A program made the translations under genes and the position numbers. A DNA stretch of 64,000 bases, from assembly GCA_002398365.1 (NCBI GenBank), contig DGYK01000063.1, forward strand, positions 110,978 through 174,977. The letters are read 5' to 3'. Numbering within the stretch: the stretch's first letter is position 1; each line of letters begins with the position of its first letter. Source of the stretch: Flammeovirgaceae bacterium UBA5008. GTDB lineage: Bacteria; Bacteroidota; Bacteroidia; Cytophagales; Cyclobacteriaceae. Of the stretch, positions 17,047 through 25,961 are shown one piece after another. The notes under the pieces were generated by a model. It saw only the letters and a list, made by a program, of their open reading frames with translations, was not told the DNA's origin and did not search any database.

Positions 17047-19758
17047 TTATGCTCGTTTCACTTCGCGTTTCTCGTAGCTTTCAATTACATCGCCTACGTT
17101 AATATCATTGAAGTTTTTGATGCTGATACCGCAATCGAAACCTGAACGTACCTCTGCTGCATCGTCTTTGAATCGCTTCAAAGCAGTCATTTCTCCGGAG
17201 TAAATTACAATACCATCGCGGATCAAACGAATCGGGTTGTTGCGCTTCACATATCCATCGGTCACCATACATCCGGCAACGGTTCCCACTTTCGTGATCT
17301 TGAACACATCGCGAACTTCAGCATTACCTACAATCACCTCTTCAAACTCCTTCTCAAGCATACCCTCCATAGCGGCCTTGATCTCGTTGATCGCATCGTA
17401 GATGATCGAGTACAATCGAATTTCGATCTCTTCGTTTTCTGCCAACCTGCGGGCCGAAGCCGAAGGACGCACCTGGAAGCCGAGGATGATTGCATCGGAA
17501 GCGGATGCCAGTAACACATCGGATTCGGAAATCTGACCTACTGCTTTGTGAATAATGCTTACGGCAACTTTTGGTGTCGATAGTTTCAACAATGAATCGG
17601 ACAACGCTTCGATTGAACCGTCCACGTCACCTTTGATAATCACATTCAATTGCTTGAATGAACCAATTGCCAAACGTCTGCCGATTTCATCCAACGTAAT
17701 ATGTTTCTTCGTGCGGATGCTTTGCTCACGCAAAATCTGACTTCTCTTATTCGCCACTTCACGGGCTTCGCGGTCGGTTTCCATTACCTGGAATTTCTCA
17801 CCTGCTTGTGGCGCACCATCCAAACCTAATACCTGCACTGGTGTGGAAGGACCTGCTTCTTTCACTTTCGCTCCGGTATCATCAAACATGGCTTTTACAC
17901 GACCATAATTCGATCCGGCCACCATGATATCGCCTACACGCAAAGTACCGGCCTGCACCATCAACGTAGTCACATAACCACGGCCTTTATCCAACTCAGC
18001 CTCGATGATGGAACCAACAGCCGCTTTATTCGGATTTGCTTTCAGGTTCAACAACTCAGCCTCCAGCAATACTTTTTCTAGAAGATCATCGATGCCAGCT
18101 CCGGTTTTTGCCGAAATGCCCTGGCTCTGGTATTTACCACCCCAGTCTTCAACCAAAATGTTGATTTTAGAAAGTCCTTCTTTAATCTTTTCAGGATTGG
18201 CGGTTGGTTTATCGATCTTATTGATGGCGAAAACGAGAGGTACACCCGCCACCTGAGCATGGTTAATAGCCTCTTTGGTTTGCGGCATAATATTGTCGTC
18301 TGCCGCAATTACGATTACCGCAATATCCGTCAACTTGGCACCGCGCGCACGCATGGCGGTGAAGGCCTCGTGACCCGGAGTATCGAGGAAGGCAATTTTA
18401 TTTCCGCTTTTGGTCATTACATCATAGGCACCAATGTGCTGTGTAATCCCTCCGGCTTCGGATGCCGTTACTTTCGTATTTCGGATGTAATCGAGCAACG
18501 ATGTTTTACCGTGGTCAACGTGACCCATGATGGTAACGATCGGTGCGCGAGGCAATAAATCTTCTTCCGAATCTTCTTCTACCACTACTTCTTCTTCATC
18601 AGCCGATGAGAATTGAACATCAAATCCAAACTCATCCGCAATCACGGTGATCGCTTCTGCATCCAGACGTTGATTGATGGAAACGAACATTCCCAGACCA
18701 AGGCAAGTAGAGATTACATCGTTTACCGAAACGTTCATCAACGAAGCCAAGTCATTGGCCGAAATGAATTCCGTTACTTTCAGTGTCTTTGATGACTCTT
18801 GCTCTTGTTGTAATCTTTCTTCTTCGGCATCAGAAACCGCCTGACGTTTTTCTTTGCGGTATTTGGCTCCGGTAAATTTCTTTTGTCCACCGCTGAGTTT
18901 AGCGAGTGTTGCGCGCACCTGGTCCTGAATTTCTTTATCAGTAGGTTCCGGCTTAGGTGTGCGAGTAAATGGTTTCTGCTGTCCGCCTTGTTGTGGGCGC
19001 TGACCTCCGCCTTGTGGGCGTTGCTCATTAGCATTAGGCAAGCGCTTACGCGGACGTTTTTGCTGATTGTTCTTATTGAGATCGGATGAAGCAACCGGTT
19101 GGTTTTTCTTCTCGACCGGCAGTTCAATCTTTGAAAGCACCTTCAAGCCTTGCAACTTGTCGGCTTTCGCTTTAATAACTTCTTGTGGCTCGGGTTGTTT
19201 TTCCGGCTCAGGAGCTTTGGCAGGTTCAGGTTGCTTTTCTTCCACCTTCACTGCTTTAGGCGCTTCCGGTTCTGGTACTTGAACAGGTTCAGAAGCAGGT
19301 TTTTCTTTTTCTTTCTCTTTTTTCTTCTGCTCGGTAGCAAGGTCAATTTTACCCAGCACTTTGATGCCTTCCAGTTTCGGTTTGTCTACCTCCACTTTCT
19401 CTACCTTTTCAACCTTAGGCTCTTCCTTATGTTTAAGGATTTCCTTGGAGCCCAGATTTTTGATGAGAACACTTTCTTCCTCATCGGTTTTCTTACGAGT
19501 GACTTCTGGCTCAACTTTAGGTGCTACCGGAGCCTCTACCGGCTTGATACCAATAGTAAGGTGTGATGCTTCTAGCTTTTCGGAGGCAGAAGAGGCAAAT
19601 TCTTTTGCCAACATGGCAAACTGCTCTGCAGTGAGCTTTGCGTTGGGGTTGTTCTCAACACTGACACCTTTTTTGGCTAAAAAATCCAAAATGGTGTTGT
19701 GACCCACGTTCAGCTTACGAGATGCCTGCCCTAATCGTACTGATTTTTCTTCTGCCAT
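17047..19758 (-). CDS. infB: Translation initiation factor IF-2
   Basis: 903 residues. IF-2 is the GTPase that brings initiator fMet-tRNA to the 30S subunit and promotes subunit joining. The N-terminal domain (about 4-55) is followed by a long K/E/P-rich linker (70-330), a conserved N-domain (330-400) and the GTP-binding domain with G1 GHVDHGKT at 412-419, DTPGHEAF, NKIDKP and the later C domains ending in IGDVIESYE-like sequence. ATG at 19758 (MAEEKSVRLGQ) is preferred over a TTG two codons upstream. It follows nusA after 51 bp and is the last gene of the operon. Confidence 0.97.
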   Translation of the reverse strand: MAEEKSVRLGQASRKLNVGHNTILDFLAKKGVSVENNPNAKLTAEQFAMLAKEFASSASEKLEASHLTIGIKPVEAPVAPKVEPEVTRKKTDEEESVLIKNLGSKEILKHKEEPKVEKVEKVEVDKPKLEGIKVLGKIDLATEQKKKEKEKEKPASEPVQVPEPEAPKAVKVEEKQPEPAKAPEPEKQPEPQEVIKAKADKLQGLKVLSKIELPVEKKNQPVASSDLNKNNQQKRPRKRLPNANEQRPQGGGQRPQQGGQQKPFTRTPKPEPTDKEIQDQVRATLAKLSGGQKKFTGAKYRKEKRQAVSDAEEERLQQEQESSKTLKVTEFISANDLASLMNVSVNDVISTCLGLGMFVSINQRLDAEAITVIADEFGFDVQFSSADEEEVVVEEDSEEDLLPRAPIVTIMGHVDHGKTSLLDYIRNTKVTASEAGGITQHIGAYDVMTKSGNKIAFLDTPGHEAFTAMRARGAKLTDIAVIVIAADDNIMPQTKEAINHAQVAGVPLVFAINKIDKPTANPEKIKEGLSKINILVEDWGGKYQSQGISAKTGAGIDDLLEKVLLEAELLNLKANPNKAAVGSIIEAELDKGRGYVTTLMVQAGTLRVGDIMVAGSNYGRVKAMFDDTGAKVKEAGPSTPVQVLGLDGAPQAGEKFQVMETDREAREVANKRSQILREQSIRTKKHITLDEIGRRLAIGSFKQLNVIIKGDVDGSIEALSDSLLKLSTPKVAVSIIHKAVGQISESDVLLASASDAIILGFQVRPSASARRLAENEEIEIRLYSIIYDAINEIKAAMEGMLEKEFEEVIVGNAEVRDVFKITKVGTVAGCMVTDGYVKRNNPIRLIRDGIVIYSGEMTALKRFKDDAAEVRSGFDCGISIKNFNDINVGDVIESYEKREVKRA

Positions 19759-19809
19759 GCCCAAATATCTGGTATTTTATTGATTTAAGAGTGTTTTGTT
19801 GCTAGTCCG

Positions 19810-21054
19810 TTATTCAAATTCTTTACGTAACACGGCCAATACCGACTCTGCTGTCTCTTCTTCCAGGTCAGTTCTTCGCACAATTTCTTCCTTGTTGAGG
19901 TTCAAAACGCTCTTGGCTGTATCTAAACCAATGCGCTTCAATTCATCGATCACCCAGCTTTCGATCTCATCGCTGAATTCATCGAGGTCTACATCTTCTT
20001 CCGCTACTTGTGTATCGTTTTCACGGAATACATCGATTTCCATTTCTACCAAACGGCTCGCCAGCTTAATGTTCAAGCCGCCTTTACCAATGGCCAACGA
20101 AACTTGATCGGGTTTCAAGAATACTGCTACGCGCTTATTGTCTTTGTCTATTTTAATCGAAACAATCTTAGCCGGACTCAACGCACGTTGAATGTACAAC
20201 TCGAGGTTTTCAGTATAATTGATTACATCGATGTTCTCATTTTGCAATTCACGCACTACAGCATGGATGCGAGAACCTTTCATACCCACGCAAGCACCTA
20301 CCGGATCGATACGATCATCGTATGACTCCACAGCTACTTTGGCTCTTTCGCCAGGCTCGCGCACTACCTTTTTGATGGTGATTAAGCCATCATATACTTC
20401 AGGAACTTCTTGTTCAAATAATCTTTCGAGGAAAACGGGTGAGGTGCGCGAAAGAATAATTTTCGGGCTGCCGTTCACCATGTCTACCTTATGAACGATC
20501 GATTTTACAGTTTCTCCTTTACGGTAGCGATCTTTTGGAATTTGCTCGCCACGTGGGATCGAAATTTCATTGCCTTCAGCATCAATCAACAATACTTCGC
20601 GGCTCAACACCTGATACACCTCTCCAGTAATCACTTCGCCAACGATATCTTTGTATTTTTGGTAAACGATGTCCTTTTCTAAATCCTTCACTTTTTGGAT
20701 GAGGGTTTGGCGGGCAGTTGTTACCGCTCTGCGTCCAAAGTCTTCCAAGTGAACTTCTTCCGCCACTTCTTCACCCACTTCAAAATCAGGTTCGATTTTG
20801 CGAGCCTCACTCAAACTGATTTTATCGTGATCCCAGATATCTTCTGAGTCATCCTCCACAATTTCGCGGAAACGCCAGATTTCCAAGTCACCTTTATCGG
20901 CATTGACAATGATGTCGAAGTTGTCATCTTCGATGTATTTCTTCTTGATCATATTACGAAACACATCTTCTAAGATGCGGATCATAGTAGGTCTGTCAAT
21001 GTTTTTTTGCTTGGCGAAATCGGCAAACGATTCGATCAGTGTTGATGCATCCAT
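19810..21054 (-). CDS. nusA: Transcription termination/antitermination factor NusA
   Basis: 414 residues. NusA binds RNA polymerase and nascent RNA, affecting pausing, termination and antitermination. The N-terminal polymerase-binding domain (1-130) is followed by an S1 domain (about 135-200, VGEVITGEVYQVLSREVLL), KH1 (VGACVGMKGSRI) and KH2 (SLAIGKGGLNIKLASRL). It ends with a short helical acidic region and lacks the two long acidic repeats of the E. coli protein, as in most non-proteobacteria. It starts 8 bp after the rimP stop. Confidence 0.96.
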   Translation of the reverse strand: MDASTLIESFADFAKQKNIDRPTMIRILEDVFRNMIKKKYIEDDNFDIIVNADKGDLEIWRFREIVEDDSEDIWDHDKISLSEARKIEPDFEVGEEVAEEVHLEDFGRRAVTTARQTLIQKVKDLEKDIVYQKYKDIVGEVITGEVYQVLSREVLLIDAEGNEISIPRGEQIPKDRYRKGETVKSIVHKVDMVNGSPKIILSRTSPVFLERLFEQEVPEVYDGLITIKKVVREPGERAKVAVESYDDRIDPVGACVGMKGSRIHAVVRELQNENIDVINYTENLELYIQRALSPAKIVSIKIDKDNKRVAVFLKPDQVSLAIGKGGLNIKLASRLVEMEIDVFRENDTQVAEEDVDLDEFSDEIESWVIDELKRIGLDTAKSVLNLNKEEIVRRTDLEEETAESVLAVLRKEFE

Positions 21055-21062
21055 ACGGCTTG

Positions 21063-21524
21063 CTAGTTAAAAGAAACGGTTACAATTGTTTTTTCTATAT
21101 CACTAAAAAGTATTTCCATTTTTACTAATTCCTTCTTTTTCTCGCGCGAAGGGGTTTCGATGACAATGCGCTCTTCATTCACTTCCAGTAATCGGCCTTC
21201 GATGTACTGCTTGCTCTTCACCTGCACTTTTAATGTTCGGCCAACATTCGCATAATATTGCCGCTTCATTTTCAACGGCACATCCAAACCGGGCGTGCCT
21301 ACTTCTAAGTTATAAGCGCCTTCAATCAGATTCAGCGTTTCCAATTCTTCGGACAACTTGCGGCTTACTTCCGCACAGCTGTCGATGCTGATGCCCTTAT
21401 CGCCATCCAATTGCACTACTATTTTGGTAGGCTTGTACTTTGAAACGAGTACATCTACCAAAAAATGACTGGGGTCATTCAGGTGCGCTTCGGTCAATTC
21501 CTTTATTTTTAGAGCCAATTCCAT
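21063..21524 (-). CDS. rimP: Ribosome maturation factor RimP
   Basis: 153 residues. RimP assists 30S subunit assembly. The N-terminal domain has KIVVQLDGDKGISIDSCAEVSR and the conserved LEVGTPGLDVPLK (family: LEVSSPGLDRPL), then an SH3-like C-terminal domain. It is the first gene of the rimP-nusA-infB unit. A consensus promoter and a strong hairpin lie upstream, so its leader may be regulated. Confidence 0.94.
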   Translation of the reverse strand: MELALKIKELTEAHLNDPSHFLVDVLVSKYKPTKIVVQLDGDKGISIDSCAEVSRKLSEELETLNLIEGAYNLEVGTPGLDVPLKMKRQYYANVGRTLKVQVKSKQYIEGRLLEVNEERIVIETPSREKKKELVKMEILFSDIEKTIVTVSFN

Positions 21525-21540
21525 AACTATCTACAAACAA

Positions 21541-21564
21541 AGAGGGGACTTTTCGGTCCCCTCT
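21541..21564 (-). promoter_or_regulatory. Hairpin in the rimP operon leader
   Basis: AGAGGGGAC (21541-21549) pairs perfectly with GTCCCCTCT (21556-21564) around a 6-nt loop; on the minus strand it is followed by TTGTTTGT, so it resembles a weak intrinsic terminator. It lies between the promoter at 21589-21619 and the rimP start at 21524, hence inside the leader RNA. An attenuator is possible because the operon encodes NusA. Confidence 0.6.
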
Positions 21565-21588
21565 AGTTGATTTTTCAAGAAAGTGATG

Positions 21589-21619
21589 CAAATGTAACTG
21601 ATTTTTACTTTATCGCAAA
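21589..21619 (-). promoter_or_regulatory. Promoter of the rimP-nusA-infB operon
   Basis: On the minus strand TTTG (21616-21619) is followed after 19 bp by TACATTTG (21589-21596), an exact TAnnTTTG match. Start of transcription would be near 21582, giving a leader of about 58 nt. Confidence 0.7.
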
Positions 21620-21643
21620 TAGTATGTTCTTTGAATCTTAGAA

Positions 21644-22642
21644 ATGACTCTCATGCGCATCCGTTTAGCTCTGTTAGTGGTGGTGATTTTGGCCGCTGCG
21701 TGTAATTCGAAAAAGCCTCCGGTTGAAGAAAAAGTAGTGGAGCGAATCGTGGCCGTTCCTTCTTTCAATGCCGATTCGGCTTATCAATTTGTAAAAAAGC
21801 AAGTCGACTTTGGGCCACGAGTGCCTAACTCTGCAGCGCACCAAAAAACAGCGCAGTATTTAATCGCACAACTGAAAAAGAATGGTGCCCAAGTTTTAGT
21901 GCAAGAATTTGATGCAGTCACCTTCGATCAGCAAAAAGTGCATTTAAAGAATATCATCGCGCGTTTTTTTCCTGAAAAACAAAAGCGCGTCCTGTTGGCG
22001 GCTCACTGGGATACACGCCCTTTTGCCGATAAAGATCTGGTGAAAAAAGACGCCCCCTTCGATGGCGCAAATGATGGTGCCAGTGGTGTAGGAGTATTGC
22101 TCGAAATGGCACGCGTATTTCATCAAGCCAAAGAAGCTCCTGCTGTTGGAGTGGATATTATTTTATTTGATGGAGAAGACTGGGGTGAGAAAGAAGGCAC
22201 TGCCCATAGCAATCTTCCGGATGGACAGTCGTGGTGGTGTTTGGGTTCGCAATATTGGGCGAAGAACAAGCTTCCTAAAAACTACATGGCGCACTATGGC
22301 ATTTTGCTGGATATGGTGGGATCGCGTAGAGCACAATTTTTCAGAGAAGAAGTGTCATTGCAGTTTGCTCCGCAGATTGTTTCAAAGGTTTGGGATCGTG
22401 CCGAGAAGATTGGCTACAGCGATTATTTTGTAAAACAGAATGTAGCTGGCATCACCGATGATCACTTGTTTGTCAATCAACTCGGAAAAATTCCGATGAT
22501 CGACATTGTACATTATCAAGCGGGCATTGGTTTCTTTGGCGACTACCATCATGCCACCAAAGACAACATGAATATTATCAGCAAAGAAACACTCGGAGCT
22601 GTTGGCAATACGTTGTTGAATGTGATCTATTACGAAGAGTAA
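21644..22642 (+). CDS. M28 family zinc peptidase / glutaminyl cyclase-like lipoprotein
   Basis: 332 residues. The signal peptide ends in the lipobox LAAAC, so it should be lipid-anchored. The di-zinc fold shows the family ligands in order: AHWDTRP (His), FDGANDGASG (Asp, bridging), DGEDWG (Glu), LDMVG (Asp) and DYHHATKD (His). Members cleave N-terminal residues or, in the QC branch, form pyroglutamate; the short single-domain architecture and LGSQYWA segment recall the QC-like branch, but activity cannot be assigned from sequence alone. A second ATG at 21653 begins MRIRLALLVVV and is equally likely. It diverges from rimP and converges with the SDR gene (3-bp gap). Confidence 0.88.
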   Translation: MTLMRIRLALLVVVILAAACNSKKPPVEEKVVERIVAVPSFNADSAYQFVKKQVDFGPRVPNSAAHQKTAQYLIAQLKKNGAQVLVQEFDAVTFDQQKVHLKNIIARFFPEKQKRVLLAAHWDTRPFADKDLVKKDAPFDGANDGASGVGVLLEMARVFHQAKEAPAVGVDIILFDGEDWGEKEGTAHSNLPDGQSWWCLGSQYWAKNKLPKNYMAHYGILLDMVGSRRAQFFREEVSLQFAPQIVSKVWDRAEKIGYSDYFVKQNVAGITDDHLFVNQLGKIPMIDIVHYQAGIGFFGDYHHATKDNMNIISKETLGAVGNTLLNVIYYEE

Positions 22643-22645
22643 AGC

Positions 22646-23407
22646 CTATATCGTAAACCCGCCATCTGCAGTAAATACACTGCCGGTGCAGTAGGCGGAC
22701 GAATCCGAAGCTAAATACAACGCGAGTGCCGCAATTTCTTCAGGAGTGCCCACGCGTTTGATTGGCAACACTTTCATCATCATCGCCATCATTTTATCGT
22801 TACTCCAAAGGGCTTCACTGAATTTTGTTTTAATCAGTCCGGGACAAATCACATTCGCGCGAATGTTATCATCACCCCATTCTTTCGCCATCACTTTTGT
22901 TAGTGAAATCAAAGCTGCTTTGCTCATGCTGTAGATTCCCAAGCCTGGCTCGGGCCGCAGCCCACCAATGGAGCTGATGTTTACCACCGATCCGGATTTT
23001 TTTGCCTTCAGAATCGGATAGATTTTTTTTGCCAACTCAAAAGGGCCTTTCACATTCACCGCCATGATTTTATCAAACGCCTCTAAGCTTGTATCCACCA
23101 CAGGACCAAACACCGGATTGGCGGCTGCATTGTTTACCAAAATATCAATGGTGCCGTACTTGGCTAACGTAGCTTCCGCTAATCGATGCACATCATTCAT
23201 ATCGCCCATATGGCACGCAATCGCAGTCGCTTCAAACCCTTTGCTTTTTATTTCTGCGGCTACCGCATCTACTGCATCTTGTTTACGACTGCTCACCACT
23301 ACTTTTGCTCCGGCCACAGCATAATACTCGGCAATGGATTGACCAATACCTTTTGAAGCGCCCGTGACCAAGGCTACTTTTCCTTCCAATGAAAATGGGT
23401 TTTGCAT
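22646..23407 (-). CDS. Short-chain dehydrogenase/reductase
   Basis: 253 residues from ATG at 23407 (MQNPFSLEGKVALVTG); an in-frame start 7 codons upstream is less usual for the family. Classical SDR features are present: TGASKGIG cofactor loop, NNAA, the catalytic Ser in NISSIGG, the YSMSK Tyr-Lys pair and the PGLIKTKFS loop. It most likely uses NAD(P)H to oxidise or reduce an alcohol/ketone; substrate unknown. The end, YCTGSVFTADGGF, is typical. It converges with the M28 gene and diverges from the ABC transporter. Confidence 0.93.
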   Translation of the reverse strand: MQNPFSLEGKVALVTGASKGIGQSIAEYYAVAGAKVVVSSRKQDAVDAVAAEIKSKGFEATAIACHMGDMNDVHRLAEATLAKYGTIDILVNNAAANPVFGPVVDTSLEAFDKIMAVNVKGPFELAKKIYPILKAKKSGSVVNISSIGGLRPEPGLGIYSMSKAALISLTKVMAKEWGDDNIRANVICPGLIKTKFSEALWSNDKMMAMMMKVLPIKRVGTPEEIAALALYLASDSSAYCTGSVFTADGGFTI

Positions 23408-23480
23408 AAAAATGATTTGTGCATTCAAGGTATGGATTTTTATGAATTCAGAAATGTGTTCAAATGATTTATCTTGCTGT

Positions 23481-24200
23481 ATGGTTGAATTGACAGAGGT
23501 GAGTCACGGATATGGTGGGCAAGAGGTGCTGACAAATCTCACCATCCGGTTCCAAGAAAATAAAATCACCGCCATCATCGGCAAAAGCGGAAGCGGCAAA
23601 TCAACCCTGCTTCAATTAATCAACGGATTGCTCCGTCCATCAAAAGGACAAGTCTCTGTTTTTAATCAACAACTCAACTACGATCAAACAACATCGCTGC
23701 GACTGCGCATGGGTTACATGGTGCAAGGCACCGGTTTGTTTCCCCATCTTACCATTGTACAAAACATTGCCATTGCCGGCAAGGTACGCGACAACAGTCA
23801 ACCGGGCGCTCGTGTAAATGAACTGATGGAATTGGTGGGCTTGCCTGCGAGCTATCAAACAAAATATCCTTATGAATTATCAGGTGGCGAACAACAGCGT
23901 GTCGGCATTTGCCGCGCACTTTATCTGAATCCTCCACTATTGCTAATGGATGAACCGATGGGTGCGCTGGACCCTATCACACGGCAAGACATTCAACAGG
24001 AGATTGTGAAATTGCAGCGACTCGCACCACGCACCATGTTGTTAGTAACACACGATATGCGTGAAGCCAAAAAACTGGCGGATTTTATTTTAGTGCTTGA
24101 TAAAGGGAAAGTGCAACAGTTCGACCACGCTTCCAACGTAATTAATGAACCTGCCACGCAAGCTGTTCGCGATTTGATAAAAGCATCGCTCGATTCATGA
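23481..24200 (+). CDS. Osmoprotectant/glycine-betaine-type ABC transporter ATPase
   Basis: 239 residues from ATG at 23481 (MVELTEVSHGYGG); the frame extends upstream but that part overlaps the SDR start. Walker A is GKSGSGKST, the Q-loop follows in MVQGTGLFPHL, the signature is LSGGEQQRVG, Walker B LLLMDEP and the switch histidine VTHD. It is of the ProV/OpuBA group. The next gene overlaps by 4 bp (ATGA) and encodes the fused binding protein and permease, so both form one transporter. Confidence 0.93.
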   Translation: MVELTEVSHGYGGQEVLTNLTIRFQENKITAIIGKSGSGKSTLLQLINGLLRPSKGQVSVFNQQLNYDQTTSLRLRMGYMVQGTGLFPHLTIVQNIAIAGKVRDNSQPGARVNELMELVGLPASYQTKYPYELSGGEQQRVGICRALYLNPPLLLMDEPMGALDPITRQDIQQEIVKLQRLAPRTMLLVTHDMREAKKLADFILVLDKGKVQQFDHASNVINEPATQAVRDLIKASLDS

Positions 24201-25666
24201 AAAAGTTTTTCCTCATCGGTTTTCTTTTGGTGGCTCATGCGATGGCCGGTCAAACGATTCATGTGGGTGCCAAACATTTTAATGAAGGCTACATTCTCAG
24301 CGAAATCATTGCGCAGCTTTTGGAAAGTGAAGGGTTTGTCGTAGAGCGTCATTACAATTTAGGTGGCACATTGGTATGCTTTGAAGCGTTGCGCAATCGG
24401 GCGATTGATGTATACCCGGAATATAGTGGCACACTGACGGCCGAAATTTTGAAAGAGCCCAACATGGATTACAATTCCATGAATGCTGCTTTGCAGGAAC
24501 GCTACGGCCTTGAAGTAGGCGCACCCTACGGGTTTAATAACACCTACGCACTGGTCTGTACACGCGTTTTCAGCGAACGCAACAAAATTCTTTCAATCGC
24601 TGATTTAAAAAATCATCCCGAACTAAAAATTGGGATGAGTTATGAATTTTTAAAACGTGAAGACGGATGGGAAAATCTGGCGCAGAAGTATGCGCTTCCG
24701 CAAAATGCGGTAGGGCTGGAGCACGGACTGGCCTATCAGGCACTGACTGAAAATAAAATTGACATTACCGATGCGTACTCTACCGATGGCGAGATCAGCC
24801 AATATGGTTTAGTGATATTAAAGGATGATCGGCATTTTTTTCCTTCTTATCAGGCAACTTCATTGTATCAAAAAAACCTGGATGACCGAGCAAAGAAAAT
24901 TCTTTCCCGATTGGATGGACAGATCGATGAACAAGCCATGCAGGGAATGAATGCGGAAGTCCTTTACCAGAAAAAAACATTTGTCGAAGTAGCCGCAGCT
25001 TTTTTGTCAACAAAATTAAAAATCACAACATCGTCTGGTCAACCTACTTCGGTGGTAAGCGATGTCATTTCTAAAACAGGTACTCATTTGTTGCTCACCT
25101 TCTCGGCCTTGCTAGCAGCTATTTTGTTTGCTGTTCCTTTAGGGATTTGGCTCTACTGGAAACCTCGCGTGGCGAATGGCATTCTTTACTTCACCGGATT
25201 ATTACAAACCATTCCTTCCATTGCCTTGCTGGCGATCATGATTCCGGTGTTTGGTATCGGGACCTTACCAGCTATTGTTGCATTGTTTCTCTACGCACTC
25301 CTCCCGATTTTGAGAAACACACTAGCCGGATTGCGCTCAGTCGACCCGCTCGTAAAAAAAGTGGCCGATGGTATCGGGATGACGCGCTTTCAAAAATTAA
25401 AGTGGGTGGAGTTGCCTTTGGCCATGCCGATGTTGTTGACCGGCATTCGCACGGCAGCGGTGATTAATGTGGGCACCGCAACACTTGCTGCGTTTATCGG
25501 TGCCGGTGGGTTGGGTGAATTTATCGTTACCGGATTAGCCTTGAACAACACTTCGTTGATTTTACGTGGCGCAATACCAGCCGCGCTACTCGCAATTCTG
25601 ATCGAAGTTGCATTTACGTTTTTGGAAAAAGCATGGGTGCCAAAGCACTTGCGCGGTTCGAAGTAA
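24197..25666 (+). CDS. Fused substrate-binding protein and permease of an osmoprotectant ABC transporter
   Basis: 489 residues. A signal segment (1-18) is followed by an OpuAC/ProX-type binding domain (about 20-275: IHVGAKHFNEGYILSEII, DVYPEYSGTL, DAYSTDGEI). The permease part (about 295-489) has five or six membrane segments and the loop GIGMTRFQKLKWVELPLAMPML, which is the EAA motif region. In this order (binding protein first) the fusion places the receptor in the periplasm, tethered to the channel; some OpuA and OpuF systems are fused too. Substrate probably glycine betaine, choline or a related compound (inference from family). Confidence 0.92.
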   Translation: MKKFFLIGFLLVAHAMAGQTIHVGAKHFNEGYILSEIIAQLLESEGFVVERHYNLGGTLVCFEALRNRAIDVYPEYSGTLTAEILKEPNMDYNSMNAALQERYGLEVGAPYGFNNTYALVCTRVFSERNKILSIADLKNHPELKIGMSYEFLKREDGWENLAQKYALPQNAVGLEHGLAYQALTENKIDITDAYSTDGEISQYGLVILKDDRHFFPSYQATSLYQKNLDDRAKKILSRLDGQIDEQAMQGMNAEVLYQKKTFVEVAAAFLSTKLKITTSSGQPTSVVSDVISKTGTHLLLTFSALLAAILFAVPLGIWLYWKPRVANGILYFTGLLQTIPSIALLAIMIPVFGIGTLPAIVALFLYALLPILRNTLAGLRSVDPLVKKVADGIGMTRFQKLKWVELPLAMPMLLTGIRTAAVINVGTATLAAFIGAGGLGEFIVTGLALNNTSLILRGAIPAALLAILIEVAFTFLEKAWVPKHLRGSK

Positions 25667-25672
25667 ACGTAA

Positions 25673-25954
25673 CTAATACCCCACAATCTGTTCATCTACA
25701 TAACACCACGCCCACTGCTCGCCTCGCTCAGCAGAAATCGCTACCGGATGACCGGTTGCTTTCGCATGTTTCGAAGCATGTTGGTTGTCAGATGAATCGC
25801 AGCAGAGGGTGGCTCCACACGTCTGGCAGGTACGCAAGTGTACCCATATGTCGCCTGTCTTTACGCACTCATCGCATTGGTGTTTCTTTTGCACTTTCAT
25901 TTCTTGTTGACTCCAAGCCAACAAGTGCGAACAAATTTCTTTTTTCATGCTCAT
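25673..25954 (-). CDS. UBP-type zinc-finger protein
   Basis: 93 residues (or 91 from the second ATG at 25948). Almost all of it is a zf-UBP domain with many possible zinc ligands: C8, H10, C27, C30, C43, C46, C51, C52, H59, H63, H69. The domain binds the C-terminus of ubiquitin in eukaryotes; in bacteria it stands alone and its ligand is unknown. It begins 7 bp after the stop of the receiver/thioredoxin-reductase-like gene and is probably in one transcript with it and the kinase. Confidence 0.88.
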   Translation of the reverse strand: MSMKKEICSHLLAWSQQEMKVQKKHQCDECVKTGDIWVHLRTCQTCGATLCCDSSDNQHASKHAKATGHPVAISAERGEQWAWCYVDEQIVGY

Positions 25955-25961
25955 AGATCTT

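Noticed and set aside
23364..23480. N-terminal extension of the ABC ATPase
   Set aside because: It overlaps the divergent SDR start; the family begins at MVELTEVSHGYGG.
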